Origin: Salvator merianae
Taxonomy: Eukaryota > Chordata > Lepidosauria > Squamata > Teiidae
Length of the DNA stretch: 64,000 nucleotides
Reading direction: 5' to 3'
Assembly (NCBI GenBank): GCA_003586115.2
Contig: QVOM02000042.1
Span: forward strand, 72,337,447-72,401,446
Made by a program: the position numbers and the translations under genes. The notes beneath the pieces were generated by a model. It made no database searches. It saw only the letters and a program-made list of their open reading frames with translations, and had not been told where the DNA came from. Shown here piece after piece: positions 12,976 through 26,539 of the stretch. Position 1 is the first letter of the stretch, and each line of letters opens with the position of its first letter.

Positions 12976-13299
12976 GTTCTTCTGCAGCCAAGGAGGGGAA
13001 TTCAGATAGTGATAAATAAAGTGTGGTAGCAACTAATAGCTCAAAGCAGCTTGTAAGCTATTATCTAATTGCTCTTCTTTTGGGTTGCCATCTGCCTTTA
13101 CTCTGGAATATCATTTACTTTGTAGATTGTTTCATTGGTCTTCATGCAACATAGGCACAGAGTTGGAGAGCAACTGCAATGAGGTAATAGGAGAGGGAGA
13201 GAGGCATGGCTTAGCTGGGCTGGGCTCTCCATTTCTGCCATATTTTAGAGGTATTCAGAATTGTTATATGTGTACCTTTTTATATGTGTAAATATAAAT

Positions 13300-15400
13300 G
13301 TATTATTTATAGCTGGAAACAGTGGATCTTTAATTCTAAGAGTTTTTCTGTTCTAGCCCACTTACATATTTAATCTATTGCATAGCAATTTTGCAGATTT
13401 GGGATGTTCCAACCCCAGTGTTTTGTCTCTGAAGTAGAAGCTTTGGCATACAAGACTTTTTTCCTCTAAAAATGCATTTATTTACATATTTTTCTGAATC
13501 CTGACAGGTCTTAGGAGAGGGAGACAAGAGGATCATTTGGAACAGATATGTGAGCCTAGTAAGTACCTTCATTTTTACTACAGCTATCCTGCCCAATAGG
13601 TTCGACTGTTTTGTTTCCCAATACAATGCCTTTTTTTCCCACCAAAAACTTTAATTCTGGAAAGTCAATATTTTCAGGTTCTTAGGAATAGTGATTTCCA
13701 AACATTTCAAGTTCTTACTGCGTATCTTAAACATAGTGATTCTCTGTACTTCTAACTGAATCCGTAGGGGTATATACAGCTCTGACTTTTGATGACAGAT
13801 CTTCCGTCATGAAATTTTGTGGAAATCTGAGAGTTCTCTCCTGAATCTCAGAACTGTATTACAAGGATCATTATTAAATAAAACCATGGCATCTGAATAA
13901 AGGTTGACTAGAATTGGTGTCATGTTTATCCTTCAATCTGGTGATTGGTTTGGATTTTTATAAAGGCTTAATTGTTAATACAAATAGTTGGAGGAGAGTA
14001 GGCAACCTTGGCTGGCCCATTCTGAATATTGATTTTTTTAGAGATTTGTGTCTTAGCTATAATGTGAGCCTGCAACAAGTATTAAATTTGTGCTATTATT
14101 GATATAAATTTAGAGCCAAACTGATGTCTTTTCAAGGCCTTAATTAGATATTTATGATCAATTAAATTAAAGGCCTTATAGATGTCAAGACTTATTGTCA
14201 ATGGATTCCTTGTGGAGTTAATTTGTGATAAGGCATTCAAAACAATCCTAAATAGGTCTGATATTTGTCTACCTGTGAGGAATCCTCAATGATCTTCTCA
14301 TATTAAGGAACAAGCTATGGGGAAGAGTCTGTCTGCAGGAACATCGGACTTTGAAATCTTGATTAAGTAAGGAGATTGGATGCAAAAATTCTGGATGATC
14401 TGATAGGTTTTCTTTTCCTTTGGGAATGTAACTATTAAAGCCTCTTTCTAGGTGTCAGACAATCTACCAGTGTTAATGTGTAATTTAAAAATTCAGTGAT
14501 TTGGTGGACTAGAGGGATGTCATAGTGTTTATAAAAGCCAGCAGGAAGGCCATCTATCTCTGAGGACTTTCTTTCTTTGAGACTTGAATTTACATTAAGA
14601 CGTCCTTAATGGTTATAGGGACTCCTAAGCAATTTTTTGATGTCCTTGTATAGATGGGGGTTTGGTGAGACTAAGTAGTGTTGCAGAGCTTCACAGTTGC
14701 TTGTACGGATGTAAGTTTAGTAGAATGCTTTCAGTATCTGTGCAATTTTATTTGGATTGTTTTCTATTTATAGACCAGTTCCATAGACCTAATGTATAAC
14801 TGTAGTATTCGTTCTGTTTAAAGAGGCAAATAAGACTAGTTTTTCTATTATCTTTATAACATTTCTGTTTTAAATGTATTCAATTTTTAGCCATTCTGTT
14901 TTTTCCTAAAGTCCAGTTCTTTGCGCTTTGTGAGAATGTTTGAAGTATTTTGGGGCAGTCTTTTCTGTGTTAGGTTTTCAAGTTCTTTGTTGAGGGTTTG
15001 CCTTTCTTTATTCAACTGTTTCAACCAGCTTTCTTCAGTGATATTTGCACCTCTTATGACATTTTTCTGCTTCCCACTTAGTTATGGGGTTGATTTCAGG
15101 AAGGGTGTCAAATTAGAAATGCTGCTTAATTTTCTGTTCCAACCTTTGAGACAAGATCTGCCAGCTCAAAAGGTTAGGGTTAAGTTTCCACCGGCCTGAT
15201 TGTATACCTGAGCCTCCCAAATGCAAAGACTTCATTAAAGGGAAATGATCACATATACCAAGAATTCTTATGGAGACTTTTGTGAGGATTCTTACTTCAT
15301 TGGTTTACTGATCTTGAAGCTATCTGTTATTGTGAGCGTTTCATGGAATTCTGGCTTTTTGCAATCGTAATGTTCACCCACACATGCATACCCCCAACAA
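13300..15400 (-). mobile_element. L1 LINE ORF2 remnant
   Basis: Read on the minus strand, the pieces appear in L1 ORF2 order. An N-terminal linker lies near 15200-14900. The 'GLPAGFYK' block near 14540 corresponds to the D-G-x-x-x-E-F-Y-K motif of L1. ISLDIYKAFNLIDHKYLIK near 14200 is the L1 'S-x-D-x-x-K-A-F-D' block. A degraded 'YSDA' palm motif lies near 13880. LLGRIAVVKMKVLTRLTYLF at about 13600 is the characteristic post-RT L1 block. Stops are frequent. It sits immediately upstream, in the same orientation, of the Vingi/I-like element, so the two together could be mistaken for one LINE. Confidence 0.8.
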
Positions 15401-16246
15401 CCTGGTTGCCTTTGATCATATGAAATAGCTGTTTCTTTTTAAGGTGAGATCTTTAGAATTCAGCATAGTAGAGCATTCAGGAAGGAACATAAATACTCAT
15501 ACCACAGTCTTTTAAAATATCTGTTAATGCCTACAAAGCTATCTTCTCCCTCAGCAAATAATATAAATTGCAGCTACTTAAAGAACTGTTTCTTAAATGG
15601 CTTGATGCATACCTTCTTCTACCACATACTGCACACATAAACAAAACTCAGGGAAAGAATATAAAGCTGTTCTATTAGAATGGGGAACTTCGAGTAATGC
15701 CAGGTAACAAATATAATCCATCAAGGACAGATTTATTATTTGATAGATGGTACAAGGTATCTCAAGGTGGTTTGCTACAAAAGATTTCCCTGAATAACTT
15801 TTAAGAGCTTCTTCAAATGTTTAGATCACTACAGTTGATCAAAGCATTCTTTACAAGTTTCGGCTGAAGTTAACTAGACAAGTACTATCCTCAGGCAGTA
15901 CTTCAAAAGAACAAGGAATCATTAGGTGACAAAATTAAAAAGAATTGAATATTTTGTGTGATTATGTAATTCATGGCACAAAGAGATAGCAAGCAGTCTT
16001 CAGTATTTCAAACAGCTTTGGAGAATACTGTTTTAAAGGATGGCAACCAAAAGCCATGTTGCTTTTCCTTGACATACAAGTCTTGAAAGCATTATTGATA
16101 CAAGGCACTATATCTACTCTTTAGTGCCCCCCCCCCACTTTGTATATTACATTTGGAAATGCCTGGCATTTTATGGCCTTGTGCTTAAATAATTATTATT
16201 AATGGTAATAATGACTCTGGGAAAGCATGTTTATAATCTAACCTTC

Positions 16247-16536
16247 TTTATTCACAGGCTATTGTCATGATTGCCATAAGCTTCTCTGTACTGCTATTCA
16301 TCAGTTTTTCCGTTGACTCAGTCATATTATTTTGCTCTCCCCAGGTAGAGAATCCAATTGCAGGTTTGACAAATTATGACTACAGCTGCTACATTTTGGA
16401 AGAACACAGCACTTCAGTTTGGGTAATCTTCAAGAACAACAATGACACCACAATTCTGCCTTGTGATTTTGATGAATGGGAACAGAGGGGAAATAAAAAA
16501 AAAAATGACAACACTACTAGTGTTAAAGACCTTTAA
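16247..16536 (+). other. Open frame behind two splice-acceptor-like sites, function unknown
   Basis: An open frame of 89 codons starts at an ATG at 16267. A polypyrimidine tract ending in CACAG precedes it (AG at 16256-16257), and a second stretch, TTTTGCTCTCCCCAG, lies inside it (AG at 16343-16344). The first 25 residues are hydrophobic and the rest is polar and Asn/Lys-rich, ending in a stop at 16534-16536. AATAAA hexamers occur near 16871 and 16983. It could be a terminal exon of an unrecognised plus-strand gene, but I recognise no domain and chance is the default explanation. Confidence 0.15.
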
Positions 16537-17189
16537 AGAAAACAAAACTATGGCAAACACACTTTAAGTAATCCTACATACATACAGGCACAAATACTTT
16601 TATAATTGCATTTTTCCAAGAATGCTACTTCATATTTTCTATTAAAAAAAACAAAAAACAAACAGCTTCACACATATATTCTATTCAACAAGCACACATC
16701 TTTATGCAGAAAAAGATCCAAACCTTATGGAATTCAATTAAAAGTAATTGTTTTCAAATTTTCTACCACAGAGAACTTTTTTACATTTATTTGAGTAAGA
16801 AGCATATGGATTCTACCCTGAATGGAACTTATATGATGTTTCTATATTACAAGCGACAACCAGTAAAGGGAAATAAACCATCTCTTGAAGATATAGCCAA
16901 TGTTGCTCACATCTTTATTGAGAAAGCTGTTTAGTTTCTAAGAACTCAAGCTTCTTGGGTACAGTATTAAAAGCATGCATTGAAATAAAAGTAGGAAGAC
17001 TCTGCACACTGTAGCACATGGGTACCTCTCTTCTCCAACATACAAGAACTTGGCACCCAGCAGAAGATAAATGTAGGGAGTTCATATCTAGCACTTTCAG
17101 CATAAACTCTCCTTAAAGGCAGACGTTTATCACTGTCTGTATACATGCACATGAATAAAAGAGAATCTGTATGAGAGGCAGTGTTGGGT

Positions 17190-17445
17190 TGCTCAACTTT
17201 ACATCTATTTCCTAGGTGAGAGCCAGGAGGTTCTCCTGTTGTCCCAGTGCTGGGTAGCAGTCCAGCTTGAGTGAGTAGAGCCTAGGCCATTTTTGCCAGA
17301 GGGGGTATTTTGTCCTGCCAGGGAGGAAGGGTGGGTTATATTTTAAAGTACGTTTTATACTGATTTATTGTGTTTATTGTTGTGACTCACCCTGGGATCT
17401 TCAAGTAAAGGGTGGGATGTAAATACTCAAATAAATAAAAAAATA
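17190..17445 (+). mobile_element. L2-like LINE 3' tail
   Basis: Ends in TTGTGACTCACCCTGGGATC, then AAAGGGTGGGATGTAAATAC and CAAATAAATAAA, the same arrangement as the end of the L2-like LINE at 25.5 kb. No coding part remains. Confidence 0.7.
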
Positions 17446-17930
17446 AAGGTACAATGCTACACCATTTCCAATTTGCTCTTTCCTGTGCAGTTTGTAGCCT
17501 AGGATAATTGTAACCCATTGGTTTTCATCGGTCCACCAGATTTCAGTTATGCCAATAATATCAATTTTTCAATCCATTACTAAGCATTGCAGCGCTTCTA
17601 TTTTGTCTTGGAGGCTTCTGGTATTTGCATATAGACATTGTATGCACTTCCCTGGTGCAAACTCAGAATTGAACCGAATCACTGCCCAGCTCTCCAGCTG
17701 CTCTGCAACTTCTTTAATATTAAGTGCCAGCAGTCTGATTCCATCCTGGTTCAACTGCAACCCTGTCCATTCTATACAGGTTAGACTTGCCTCAAAATGT
17801 TCCCCAGTTCCTAACAAATCTAAATCTTTCCTCTCAACACCATTGCCTCATCTACACATTAAGGTTTCTGAGCTCTGCCTATCTAGTTGGTCCTGCACAT
17901 GGAACAGGTAGCATTTCTGAGAATGTACAA
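17446..17930 (-). mobile_element. CR1 LINE endonuclease N-terminal fragment
   Basis: On the minus strand the frame gives IQCLYANTRSLQDKIEALQ. After a stop or shift it gives DIIGITEIWWTDENQW and then GYKLHRKEQIGNGVALY. These are the first blocks of a CR1 apurinic endonuclease: the N-x-x-S(L) start, the catalytic E in 'ITEIWW', and the 'GY.L.R..R...G-G-V-A-L-Y' segment. It is an internal fragment; the reverse transcriptase is absent because the L2 tail lies directly beside it. Confidence 0.8.
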
Positions 17931-20900
17931 TTGAAAGATAAGTATGGGAATTTTTTTTAGGATGAATAAAATAATAAATAGAATATGGTAGTACATGAGC
18001 CTGAAGTGATCAATACATCAAAGAAAATGTGGTTTAAACATATCACGTAGTTCACAGTTCAGTAACTGCTACCACTAACTAGATTCAATGGTAAAGCAGC
18101 AAAATGAACTCCTGCAACATCCATAATCATGCAATATATTCATCCCAAAACAGACATCTGGTTGTATGAGGCAAAGTGTACGAAACAAACCAACTTCAAA
18201 AATAAGCTTGTGCCAAACCTAATTTGGGCAGAAACAAACTTCATAGAAAGGCTTGGACTTTTAGGTGTTTCACTCAGCAAGCCCAGACTCTCTGCAGCAC
18301 CCAGATATGAGCTGGGAACAGGTGAGTGCCATGGAAATTGTATGAGGAACTCACCTGCTCTGCAGAGCACAACCTTTGTCATTATTTCCAGATGTTATGC
18401 AGGAGTGTTGAAGCTCTCTGTGCATTCAGCCTCCAACCATCTGCTTGCCTACTTCGCCCCCAGCATGTTCCCTGTCCGTAGTCCCAAAGCTCCTGTTTCT
18501 AGGTCCAAACTGTCACCTATGAGCTGGTCATGACAGGGCTAATTAATTTCCCTGTGCTGCCACGTATTGAAATAGAGGCATTTGGCTGGGACAAGATGAT
18601 ATTCAGAAAATCAGTCAATCAAGTACATGGCAAAATATCTCTTTTCAATGCTGTCCTCCAAGTCAAGTTGCATGTTTTTAGACAATAAACATTAGAGTAA
18701 AGTTTTCTCACTTTCTTCCTTGTAAATATGGGATTGTTTCTTTAGAGCTAGGCATTGCTTACCCCACAGAGCATTTTCATATAACACAGACTTTTTTTTA
18801 TCATATAATGTGAAATAAATGTAGACTACATGCAATGTGACATCCTATGCAAACTGTAGAAAGCAAGGCTACTCTGAAATAAATTACTCCATGTTTTAAG
18901 ATTGTTCCACACCTCTCCACTGTATTCTTCTATGTGACCTTCCTTCATTGATACATGCAACAACAGAGACACATTACTCATGCTGTCAGAGTGAGTTACG
19001 AAAGGGGTCCCAAACTAGTATCAAGGAGGGGATGCCAAAAATAAATTGTAAATGGACGGATATTAGCCTTTATCAGAGTAACAGGAGACAGACATGGCTT
19101 GGAGATTGCTAAAGGCAATGTGCTCAGAAGCACTGGAACTGTAGAGCTAATGCAGAGTCTAATGTTAATTCTGTACACTTGGAAAAATACTAATAAAAAC
19201 TGGGACAACAGAAATCATATAAATATAATGATGTCTCATACTTAAAAGAGTATTGTTAACTAATATGTAGTTATCCCTCATATAGCACAAACTGTTTCTG
19301 CTATACAAATTCTGCTTCCCTTGCATAACAAAATGCTGCACTGGGCATTAAGTAAGGAACAACTGTATTGTATAAGCAACACATACAAATTAATGGCTTG
19401 TTAATTCAGCATTAACTTTGAACCTAAAGCTCTAAAGAAAATTCCTGACAAAATGATGGCCTCCTCATAGTCACTTCATGAAGTTAAATTAGCCACTAAA
19501 TTTAGCTATATTTCTCACCTTTTTACAATTTTTAGAGCTAGAATGTAAAAACATAAATCACCTAGTTTTAGCAACAGCTCATGGTCTGTTTTTATGCCAC
19601 AAAAGCAGGAGTAATCTTGCATCTAATGAAGACTCTTTCCAAAGTAATTTTTCAGCAGGATCCTTAAACTGAGTTGACACTGGCAGAGAAAACTGAATAA
19701 AATGTGAATATTTCAGAATCATATTCTAAGTTTTTCATTTAAGGAACACTTTTTTCTCTCTCCTTGTCATGGTAAATTTCAACAAATAGATTGTAAGGTT
19801 ATGTATGCTTTTTGCATTTTCCATTTCTTTCATTGTCACAATTGTGACAATGGTCAGGGTACTGTCTAATCTGAAATTCAGCGCTAACAGTTAAATCCTA
19901 AGGCAGTATCTGGAACTTCCCACAAATAAGTTTCCTTGGGTGCACCACAACTTTGTAACACGAAAAGGAACAACAGAGATTACTGGACTGATCATCTGTC
20001 TGACACAACCCATTAACTGGCCTCTCAGTTATGTTGGGGCTTCTCAATGGTAGTATTTTTTTAAAATATCTTCCCTTATAGTATATGCTTATTAACATAG
20101 TTTTTTGGAAACTGAGCTTAAAGAGGATGCAGTATTTTGACATCTAAACAGTGTCTGCCAAGAGACACACATCCTTGACAGACATCCTTGATTACTGGTG
20201 GTACAATCGCTTCCTCGTATTTCTGAACCTTAGAATTTGGCAAGTTGCTTTTTAAAATGTCTTTATTTATTCCCTCAGAGAATGGATCCATCACCCTAAG
20301 TTACTAGAGTTCTTTCAATTCATTTATATTCTCCTGGATATACACAGTATGTTCTTACTATCTTGTTTCCAAATGGAATTTTTCTCTTAAGTCTATGGCC
20401 TGCCTCTCACAGCTATCTCAAGTGGCTTAAAACTGTGCTAACCCTTCTTTCACCATGACTAATACACATCTGACAATTCACTGGAGATTAATTTATACAA
20501 TATCAATTGTCATTTTATTGTAAATAGCACATAATGACATGAAAAAGTGGTACTGTGTTTCTTTTAATTATTAGTATTGCACCCCAACTATCAGGAAAAA
20601 AATATTTCCAGTTAACTTTACAAACAATATTAAACTGTATTTCAAAACCAGAAAGGAGCCTAAAACATTTAAGACCCCAAACCTAAACAATCATATGAAT
20701 GTGGACACAGCAAATCAGCGACCAAAATCCAAACCATGACAATAGTCACATAAGATCATTCCCTTTATTACTTTGAAGAACTGCTCTGAAATAACTCTCA
20801 GAACTACATTTAAGGCACCAGAGTGCAGTTTAGCTCAACTAAACCAAACAGAAAAATATCTTATCAGAAACCTACTTAAGTTAGCCTTAGACTATTCTAT

Positions 20901-23190
20901 CTAATACACCTTCAAAAAATACAGTATGGAAAATAATATAGTATTTTGCTTGCATCATGAGCTACTTTTTGTGGCTATAGCATTTGGAAGCCATTTGTTT
21001 TTTCATTCTATTTTTGTTTTTTAAAATCTCCACAATCATGTATGTATAGCAACCCCCGTTCATTACAAAGCACTTTTTGACCCAATCAGTAAAACGTATC
21101 CAAGTTGGGTCATCGTAATTCGGGCAATAACACTTTAATAGTATATATGCATGAAAAAATGGTTTGTAATAGTATTCTAAGAAACATCTTCCTACTGTTG
21201 AAGTACAGCATGTTGGCCTTCTTCATAATTTACAGCAAGCCCATTTTTAACCTAGGCATTTTCTGTTTTCAGTTTAGTGTCTTCTGTTTCCTTATAAAAG
21301 AAGGAACCTTCTACAAGTTGATTCTTAAGGTTTTTTTGCTCATAGACCCATCTGAATTTGATTTCTCTCTGTGGTCCCCCAAAAAGGAAGTGTATTTTTT
21401 TGGTAAATATTTACTTGAACAAAAATCACCCTCAGCTTCTAGATGGTATCTACTGCTATGTACATACCAGTCATGTCTGGTAACTTCTGAGGTATGGAGG
21501 ATGCAAGAAGATGGGAACATTTGATTTTTAAATTTAAAATATTTTATTCAGGAAGTGAAGTTTTGGCGCCCCAATAAGAACCTAACTTTTGTGCCCCCCT
21601 AACTTTCTGTCATTCATGTGAGGCTCTTACAAACACAGAGTGGTCCTGGGGGGGGGGGCATATGGCTCATGTTAAAACTAATGGGTAATACCTATTCCCC
21701 AATCACATGTCAGAGGTTTGCTTGCTCCTATTAAAACAAACACAGGAAACACCTGACATTCTCTAAGTTTCTAACTCCTTATGAATTTCAAATCCATAAA
21801 CAGGAATCCCAACCTTCAAAGCTCCCATGAGCCTTCCCCAAAAGGCAGTCTCCTGTCAAAATTCAAAAAGAAGTGAGACACAAGGCAAGGCCTTATTTCC
21901 ATTCATGGAAAACTTATTCCTGCCGGGTTCCTGTATTTATGTGTCTACTCTTTAACTTAACATGTGGGCTGCTGCACCACAGTGGTTTCTGGAATATGAT
22001 TTTTTTAAAAACCCTAAATAAAACCGAAGTCCTTGTAAAAACAAGATTTGATTTTGTCACATTGTATCCGAAGGCTAAATAACAAAAATGTCAAGTAGAC
22101 CCCAAATTTAGTAATTCAGATATAATTTGCAATAACATAATAAAAACACGCTGGTCCACATTTTTCAAAATCTCATACCTGATTACTTGTCATCTATAGG
22201 AGGCCCAAAGGCTGCAATTCTCCTTTTTTGTACTGAAGTACATATACAAGATGCTTTTACTTTCAGGAAAAGTAGTCAATTTAAAAGGAGCTGGTTTGCC
22301 TTCAGGACATCTTCATTAAACAACACAAAAGACAGGTAATTTCACCCCATCTGACACACAATTACCTATTTCCCCAAGGTGTATTTCATCATAAGGAGGT
22401 ATATTAGCAGGTATGCCCTGTTAAGGCACACGTATTAAATCAAGAACCGAGTAGTATTTGTTAGAGCCAAAAAGGAAGCCTAACAATATTTCAGTTTAGT
22501 GATCCAACCATGAACAAAAGAAATAGGTTTGGTTGATTGCTGTGGAATTTATATCTGTCAGACAAATCAAGAAAACTAAAGTGCAGATGCACCATTGCTG
22601 CAGATAGTGATCATGGCCTGAAGCAAGTGTGACAAGCATGTTGTTTTCTGTCTCAAGAAAAACTGTTTGGACTCATTTAAGCCATTAACATCTCCTTCAA
22701 TTACTGTCTTTCACCACAACTGTTTCTTTACACTGAAGACTTAAGAGTCTTTAAGCTAAACTAGATGTGATGGGGCAGCCAGCCACCCATTTCTCCTGAC
22801 TATTGGCCTATAAAGCAGTATGCATGCTTATGTGAAGAAGTGCATGGGGGACACAGGAAGAAAACCAGCCCCTTCTCCTGCCCTATCATTCTCTGCTCTG
22901 TTATTTAAAATACCCATTTCTACTATTATACTCCTAGACACACAGATTTGGGGCAGACCCAAGAACCTTCTGCATATTGAAGTCAAAATAGGCAAAGACT
23001 GGAAATCTTTTGGGGAGCCACTTTGGGGAAAGAGAGGGCAAAGGCCACTCCTCTTGGCTGAGGACCTTAGAGATCTGTGGGAGGACTGGGGTGGATGGTG
23101 GGAGTTTTAAATTCATTTCATTACTTAATATTCTTTTAGCTTTGTTATAGTGTAGTTATTGGGGGATGGAAATATATAATATGCCAAGGC
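17931..23190. other. Long AT-rich stretch without recognised genes
   Basis: No frame here is recognisable. The 139-codon plus frame at 21105-21524 has no familiar motif and is AT-biased. The 134-codon frame at 18129-18533 likewise shows nothing known. An 11-base run of G occurs at 21648-21658. I see no paired inverted repeats that I can support. Confidence 0.4.
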
Positions 23191-25532
23191 AAGGAAGGAG
23201 GTGGAGAATTGTCACTGGGGGCAAACATCACTGTGGTGTTGGGCAGGGGGAGATATGCTGCTGGAAGGCAGAAGGCACCTTCCAACTGGTGATGCCTGCC
23301 ATCAGCCCACTACTCTGGTATGCTGCTCAGTCCAGAACCAAACATCAGGGACTGATCTGGGATGCTTTACCAAAACCTAGGCGGATGAACTGGATGAAAA
23401 TGCCTCACCCAACTCTGTTCCCCAGGTTACTCCATGCAGCACTGCTCCAGATTGGTAGGACAGGGAGGGGGTGTCCTCTTGCCTGAATCTGTGCCTGAAT
23501 CTGAGGGGCTGTTTTCTTTGTTGGGTCAGAGAGACATGACAGAGATGTTGCTGGTTTACCTTCCACCCCGCTGCCCAGCAGCTTCCTTGTCTGAGCTGGT
23601 TGAGTTAGTCTTGGATGTGGAGTTAGAAGCACCTACCACAGTGGTATTGGGAAATTTCAACATCAATACTGAAGCAACCCTCAGTGGATCAGCTCAGGTC
23701 TTCATGGCTGCCATGACAACCATAGGGCTGTTTCAATGTCATTGGTCCAACATGTACAGCGGGACATCCCTTTGATCTGGTCTTTGACACAGAGTGGATT
23801 GGAAATAATCCATAGATAGGAGAGCTGGTGATAAGATCACCCACTTGCAGTGGCAGCTCCCCTCTGCAGGAGTGGGGGACCCATTGAGATGGTTTGTCCT
23901 CAGAAACTTATGGAGCCTGAGTGATTCCCAAAGGCTCTGGGGGATTTTCCAGTTGACATGGATGGTGCTTCTGCCGAGGCTCTGGCCTGGCTGTGGAATC
24001 GCAAGGTGTCAAGAGCCATCGACTCAATCACATCCAAGCATTCTCAATGCAGCCGTAGAACTCATAAAGCGCCTAGGCGATGAAGGAGGAGGGTTGATGG
24101 CTTGAGCAGGGGCAGCATAAATACCACAATGAGTATGACTGAACACAGATTAGAGCATATTATTATGCCTGTGGCAGTGGCAAAAAAGGAAATATTTTCC
24201 CATCACCATTGCATCCTCGAGTAGCCATCCAAGAGAGCTTTTCTGAGTGGTAAATGGACTTTTAAGATCTAGCCACAGGAAGCAAGGGTAGTTGCCATCT
24301 AACATTTTCTGTGACAAATTTGCAGGGCACTTTGAGGGCAGTCCTACAGATCTATAGGGGACTGGATGCCACAGTTGAAAATAGTCTAAACAAAGCATCC
24401 AGAAAATAATTTAGGTATCAGCTTCATTTATTGAAGCCTGAAGATGTGGACAAGCAGCTTGCTGGAGTTTGACTGTCTACATGCTCTCTATATTCTTGCC
24501 TTTCTCAGATGACAAAAGATAGCTGGATGGTATTACTAGGTGGGTTCAAGGAGTGGGAAATGCCTCTCTGAGAGATGAGGTAGTCCTACAGGCTCTTAAA
24601 GAGGCAGTGGTGTATCACCCCCTTAAAAGATGAGCTAAACAACTACAACCCAGTGGTTAATATACCCTTTCTAGACAAAGTACTAGGGAGAGTCGTGGCT
24701 GCCCAGATGCAAGCATGTTTGGAGGAAGCTGATTATCTATACCCATTTCAATCTGGTTTCAGGCCCAGTTATGGCACTGAAACTGCCCTGGTCATCCTGG
24801 TTGATGATCTTCTCCAGGAGAAAAATAGAAGGAGTGTTGGTTCTCCTGGATTTTTCAGTGGCTTTCAATACCAGTGAGCAAAGGCTATGGAGTTTCAGAG
24901 TTGGAGGCACCACATTGCAATGCTTCCACTCCTATCTCCAAGGCTGATGCCAAATTCAGTCTGGCCACAATAATCCATGCTCTGATAACTTCCATATTGG
25001 ACTACTGCAGTGTGCGCTACACAGGGCTGCCTTAAAGACAGTTTGGAAGCTGCAGGTGGTGCAGAATGCAGCAGCAAGCCTGCTAACTGGCACTGCTGGT
25101 TGGACACACATCATGCCAGTCCTAAAATAATTGCACTGGATGCCTGTTTGTTACCAAGTCCAGTTCAAGGTATTAACATACTGTAAAGTCCTTAATGGCT
25201 TGGGCTCCAAATATCTAAAGGAATGCCTTCTCCCATATAGATCTGTCCATGCCTTAAGATCTGCCAGTGATGTCCTCTTGGCATCAACAGTTAAGGAGGT
25301 GGGGACATGTGGGAGGGCCTTTTCTATGGAATGGAGGTGTGTCAGGCATCCCCACTGTATGTATTGAGACATCTGATGAAGACGCACCTCTTTAGCTGAG
25401 GGAACAGCATCCTCTTCCAGTGCAGGCACCGATACTGTTTTAGCTAATTTATTTTACCTGTTTTTATACTGATTATATTGTGACCCACCCTGAAACTTTT
25501 GGGTATAGGATGGGTTAGAAATATAAATTTAT
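23191..25532 (+). mobile_element. L2-like LINE with internal deletion
   Basis: Three parts appear in order. The endonuclease gives LLVYLPPRCPAASLSELVEL and VVLGNFNINTEATLSGSAQ near 23545-23700. The reverse transcriptase entrance, VVNIPFLDKVLGRVVAAQMQ then PFQSGFRPSYGTETALVILV, spans 24653-24830. The C-terminal region (LQVVQNAAASLLTGTAGWTH, then FKVLTYCKVLNGLGSKYLKE) spans 25040-25240. The palm with the catalytic aspartates is missing: the frame breaks just after the TETAL...DDL block and resumes roughly 1 kb further on in element coordinates. The 3' end has the TGTGACCCACCCTG box and an A-rich tail. The copy is dead. Confidence 0.85.
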
Positions 25533-25760
25533 TTATAACATTTATATCCCATCCTTCACCTGAAGCTGCCAAGGCAGATCACAGCGTATGATAAAACACC
25601 AAACATTGAAGCATATTTAAAATATAACCTCTCCCCCTCCCTTCTACTTTGGCAGGACTTTATTAAGAGGAAACTATGAATCAAAGATCAGGGTGAAGAG
25701 ATACATTTTAACCAGCCACCAAAAAACATATAAATAAAGTATAGACGTTCTTCCTGAAGA
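25533..25760 (-). mobile_element. Inverted LINE/SINE-type 3' tail
   Basis: Begins TTTATTTATAACATTTATAT, then CCCATCCTTCACCTGAAG, which is the reverse-strand image of the 'GGGTGGGATATAAATAAATAAA' tails found elsewhere in the window. It abuts the L2-like 3' end tail to tail. The parent family is not certain. Confidence 0.5.
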
Positions 25761-26054
25761 ATTTAAGGGATCTTCTTAACTCAGTTTTAAAAATCTTTGA
25801 ATTAAATCTTATACTATCTAACTCTATGACCTACATCTAGCCTTGAAACACTGAGTAAGAAATTCATCAGAGTACGCATCCAAATGGCTTTGTAACATGT
25901 GTAAACAAATGCTCATTTTTCCCTCTAATTAGGCATATCAAGTTTCTTTTTTTTAGCTTCTGAGTAAATAATACAGAAGTTGAATGTATTTAATACTTGT
26001 TACACTGGCTACATGTAAGGTGGGTATAGGCAACAACGTCTAGTCCGTTTTTCC

Positions 26055-26345
26055 TGATCTTGATGTAGTGATGGCCACCAGCTTAGATTTCTTCAGAAAA
26101 AGTTTTGACCAAATCATGGAAGACAGAGTCATCACAGTTTACTAGTCCTGTGACGTCAGGGAGGCAAGCATAGGAGGAAGTATACCTCTAAAGGACACTT
26201 GATAAAACACTTATGAGCAGTGTATGTACTTATGTACTGCTTTTACATACACTTATGAGCTGTGAATGTACTTATGCACTACTTGTGGGCTACCACAGAT
26301 CACAGAATAGCCAGAGATCTGATTCAGCAGGGCATTTATTATTGT
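26055..26345 (+). mobile_element. CR1 LINE 3' region fragment
   Basis: The text GATGTAGTGATGGCCACCAG, then TTCAGAAAAAGTTTTGACCAA, then TTACTAGTCCTG matches the CR1 stretch just after the reverse transcriptase ('gtagtgatggccacca...gg.tttgga.aaattcatgg...ctagtc'). It ends with CTGATTCAGCAGGGC, the CR1 terminal signature. It contains a small local duplication (ACTTATGAGC... and TGTACTTATG repeats at 26211-26285). Confidence 0.7.
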
Positions 26346-26539
26346 CTTATTTGTCATTAAACGTAGTGACTGATGATCAGAGGACTATATAAATATGTTG
26401 GAAGGGTAAGATAGAGAAATATATATTTGATTTCTTGGAAGAAGCACCTTGTAGACCAAGGAAAGTCACAATGGCATCAAACAATCCTAACCCAAGGATC
26501 ATCACATGCCACAATTTCAGTAAAAAGTATTACAGAGGG

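Noticed and set aside
14921..15199. 92-codon plus frame at 14.9 kb
   Set aside because: It is the antisense shadow of the L1 ORF2 remnant on the minus strand.
18129..18533. 134-codon plus frame at 18.1 kb
   Set aside because: No recognisable domain; both strands are open over part of it; no promoter or splice evidence.
21105..21524. 139-codon plus frame at 21.1 kb
   Set aside because: AT-rich, Phe/Leu/Lys-biased translation without motif, splice context or conserved blocks.
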